Positions 61,801-64,000 of a stretch of DNA of 64,000 bases are shown one piece after another. The stretch comes from Balanoglossus misakiensis (taxonomy: Eukaryota > Hemichordata): assembly GCA_040954595.2 (NCBI GenBank), contig CM082584.2, positions 13,454,001 through 13,518,000 of the forward strand, in the 5' to 3' direction. A program made the position numbers and the translations under genes. The notes beneath the pieces are model-generated. The model did not search any database and was not told where the DNA came from. It saw only the letters and a list, made by a program, of their open reading frames with translations. Numbering within the stretch: position 1 is the stretch's first letter; every line of letters begins with the position of its first letter.

Positions 61801-64000
61801 TTTTTTTTCAAAAAATGACCAAATTTTCAAAATTCGCTAAGTCGAAAAATCCTCGATTTTTGAACATTTTCCTGAGCTATAACCCATGGTTTTTTCAAAA
61901 AATGACCAAATTTTCAAAATTCGCAAAGTCGAAAAATCCTCGATTTTTGAACATTTTCCTGAGCTATAACCCATGGTTTTTTCAAAAAATGACCAAATTT
62001 TCAAAATTCGCAAAGTCGAAAAATCCTCGATTTTTGAACATTTTCCTGAGCTATAACCCATGGTTTTTTCAAAAAATGACCAAATTTTCAAAATTCGCAA
62101 AGTCGAAAAATCCTCGATTTTTGACGATTTTCCTGAGCTATAACCCATGGTTTTTTCAAAAAATGACCAAATTTTCAAAATTCGCAAAGTCGAAAAATCT
62201 TCGATTTTTGACGATTTTCCTGAGCTATAACCCATGGTTTTTTCAAAAAATGACCAAATTTTGAAAATTCGCAAAGTCGAAAAATCTTCGAATTTTGACG
62301 ATTTTCCTGAGCTATAACCCATGGTTTTTTTCAAAAAATGACCAAATTTTCAAAATTCGCAAAGTCGAAAAATCCTCGATTTTTGAACATTTTCCTGAGC
62401 TATAACCCATGGTTTTTTCAAAAAATGACCAAATTTTCAAAATTCGCAAAGTCGAAAAATCCTCGATTTTTGAACATTTTCCTGAGCTATAACCCATGGT
62501 TTTTTCAAAAAATGACCAAATTTTCAAAATTCGCAAAGTCGAAAAATCCTCGATTTTTGAACATTTTCCTGAGCTATAACCCATGTTTTTTTCAAAAAAT
62601 GACCAAATTTTCAAAATTCGCTAAGTCGAAAAATCCTCGATTTTTGAACATTTTCCTGAGCTATAACCCATGGTTTTTTCAAAAAATGACCAAATTTTCA
62701 AAATTCGCAAAGTCGACAAATCTTCGATTTTTGACGATTTTCCTGAGCTATAACCCATGGTTTTTTCAAAAAATGACCAAATTTTGAAAATTCGCAAAGT
62801 CGAAAAATCTTCGAATTTTGACGATTATCCTGAGCTATAACCCATGGTTTTTTCAAAAAATGACCAAATTTTCAAAATTCGCAAAGTCGAAAAATCCTCG
62901 ATTTTTGAACATTTTCCTGAGCTATAACCCATGGTTTTTTCAAAAAATGACCAAATTTTCAAAATTCGCAAAGTCGAAAAATCCTCGATTTTTGAACATT
63001 TTCCTCAGCTATAACCCATGGTTTTTTTCAAAAAATGACCAAATTTTGAAAATTCGCAAAGTCGAAAAATCTTCGATTTTTGACGATTTTCCTGAGCTAT
63101 AACCCATGGTTTTTTCAAAAAATGACCAAATTTTCAAAATTCGCAAAGTCGACAAATCTTCGATTTTTGACGATTTTCCTGAGCTATAACCCATGGTTTT
63201 TTCAAAAAATGACCAAATTTTCAAAATTCGCAAATTCGACAAATCTTCGATTTTTGACGATTTTCCTGAGCTATAACCCATGGTTTTTTCAAAAAATGAC
63301 CAAATTTTGAAATTTCGCAAAGTCGAAAAATCTTCGAATTTTGACGTTTTTCCTGAGCTATAACCCATGGTTTTTTTCAAAAAATGACCAAATTTTCAAA
63401 ATTCGCAAAGTCGAAAAATCCTCGATTTTTGAACATTTTCCTGAGCTATAACCCATGGTTTTTTCAAAAAATGACCAAATTTTCAAAATTCGCAAAGTCG
63501 AAAAATCCTCGATTTTTGAACATTTTCCTGAGCTATAACCCATGGTTTTTTCAAAAAATGACCAAATTTTCAAAATTCGCAAAGTCGAAAAATCCTCGAT
63601 TTTTGAACATTTTCCTGAGCTATAACCCATGGTTTTTTCAAAAAATGACCAAATTTTCAAAATTCGCAAATTCGACAAATCTTCGATTTTTGACGATTTT
63701 CCTGAGCTATAACCCATGGTTTTTTCAAAAAATGACCAAATTTTGAAATTTCGCAAAGTCGAAAAATCTTCGAATTTTGACGATTTTCCTGAGCTATAAC
63801 CCATGGTTTTTTTCAAAAAATGACCAAATTTTCAAAATTCGCAAAGTCGAAAAATCCTCGATTTTTGAACATTTTCCTGAGCTATAACCCATGGTTTTTT
63901 CAAAAAATGACCAAATTTTCAAAATTCGCAAAGTCGAAAAATCCTCGATTTTTGAACATTTTCCTGAGCTATAACCCATGGTTTTTTCAAAAAATGACCA
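58830..64000. repeat. 87-bp satellite array, continuing past the window end
   Basis: About 59 head-to-tail copies can be counted from the recurring core GAGCTATAACCCATGG. Spacing is 87 bp in most copies and 88 bp in about one in five, the extra base usually being a T in the T6-T8 run. One 98-bp unit near 59767-59865 carries an internal 11-bp duplication. The first five copies (58830-59244) are the most diverged, as at an array edge. At least four monomer variants are visible: CCTCG...TTTTTGAACA, CTTCG...TTTTTGACGA with GACAAATC, CTTCGAATTTTGACGA, and copies with GCTAAG. Because 87 is a multiple of three, long open frames appear on both strands; I regard them as by-products. Confidence 0.97.

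Noticed and set aside
58976-63979. Long overlapping open frames on both strands of the satellite, with 29-residue repeats such as KTMGYSSGKCSKIEDFSTLR
   Set aside because: They follow from a stop-free 87-bp unit. Units of 88 bp break each frame after a few repeats, both strands are equally open, and no splice or start context supports a gene.
58830-64000. CRISPR-like regular array
   Set aside because: Copies are head-to-tail with no unique spacers, and the genome is eukaryotic.

Overview
The window is animal nuclear DNA. Its genes are split into many short exons with GT-AG introns, have signal peptides and poly(A) signals, and encode metazoan families (laminin N-terminal, Sushi, Ig, FN3, CUB, LDLa, CD225, receptor tyrosine kinase and receptor tyrosine phosphatase). 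AT-rich introns, microsatellites and a 5 kb satellite fit a marine invertebrate. A hemichordate, amphioxus or echinoderm is my guess from the family mix; I cannot prove it from this sequence.

Layout. 802-15392 (+): the 3'-most 16 exons of a receptor with a netrin-like ectodomain (laminin N-terminal domain plus two laminin-EGF modules, a Ser/Thr/Pro linker, EGF modules), one membrane segment and a tyrosine-kinase-like domain that lacks the catalytic aspartate. 18524-22185 (+): SIRT2-type deacetylase. 22483-25437 (-): SLC16/monocarboxylate-transporter-like protein, tail-to-tail with SIRT2. 26302-27543 (+): intronless secreted SMP-30/gluconolactonase-like protein, head-to-head with the transporter. 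29468-32631 (+): CUB-LDLa transmembrane protein with a proline-rich PPxY tail. 33870-39274 (-): three tandem CD225/dispanin (IFITM/PRRT-like) genes with identical four-exon structure. 41589-56468 (+): receptor protein tyrosine phosphatase with five Sushi, one EGF, two Ig and about five FN3 modules and two phosphatase domains. 58830-64000: an 87-bp satellite array that runs off the window.

I assembled exons by hand from reading frame, splice sites and intron phase. For each complete gene the exon lengths sum to a multiple of three with a single terminal stop (SIRT2 412 aa, transporter 533 aa, CUB-LDLa 400 aa, CD225 genes 196, 180 and 196 aa, phosphatase 1816 aa), which supports the models.

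The most unusual content is the netrin-like receptor pseudokinase with a possible internal second promoter, the Sushi-bearing phosphatase with a very recent exon-intron tandem duplication, and the run of four neighbouring membrane proteins that all carry PPxY motifs. The genes do not form an operon. Apart from the CD225 triplet, their adjacency need not mean shared function.
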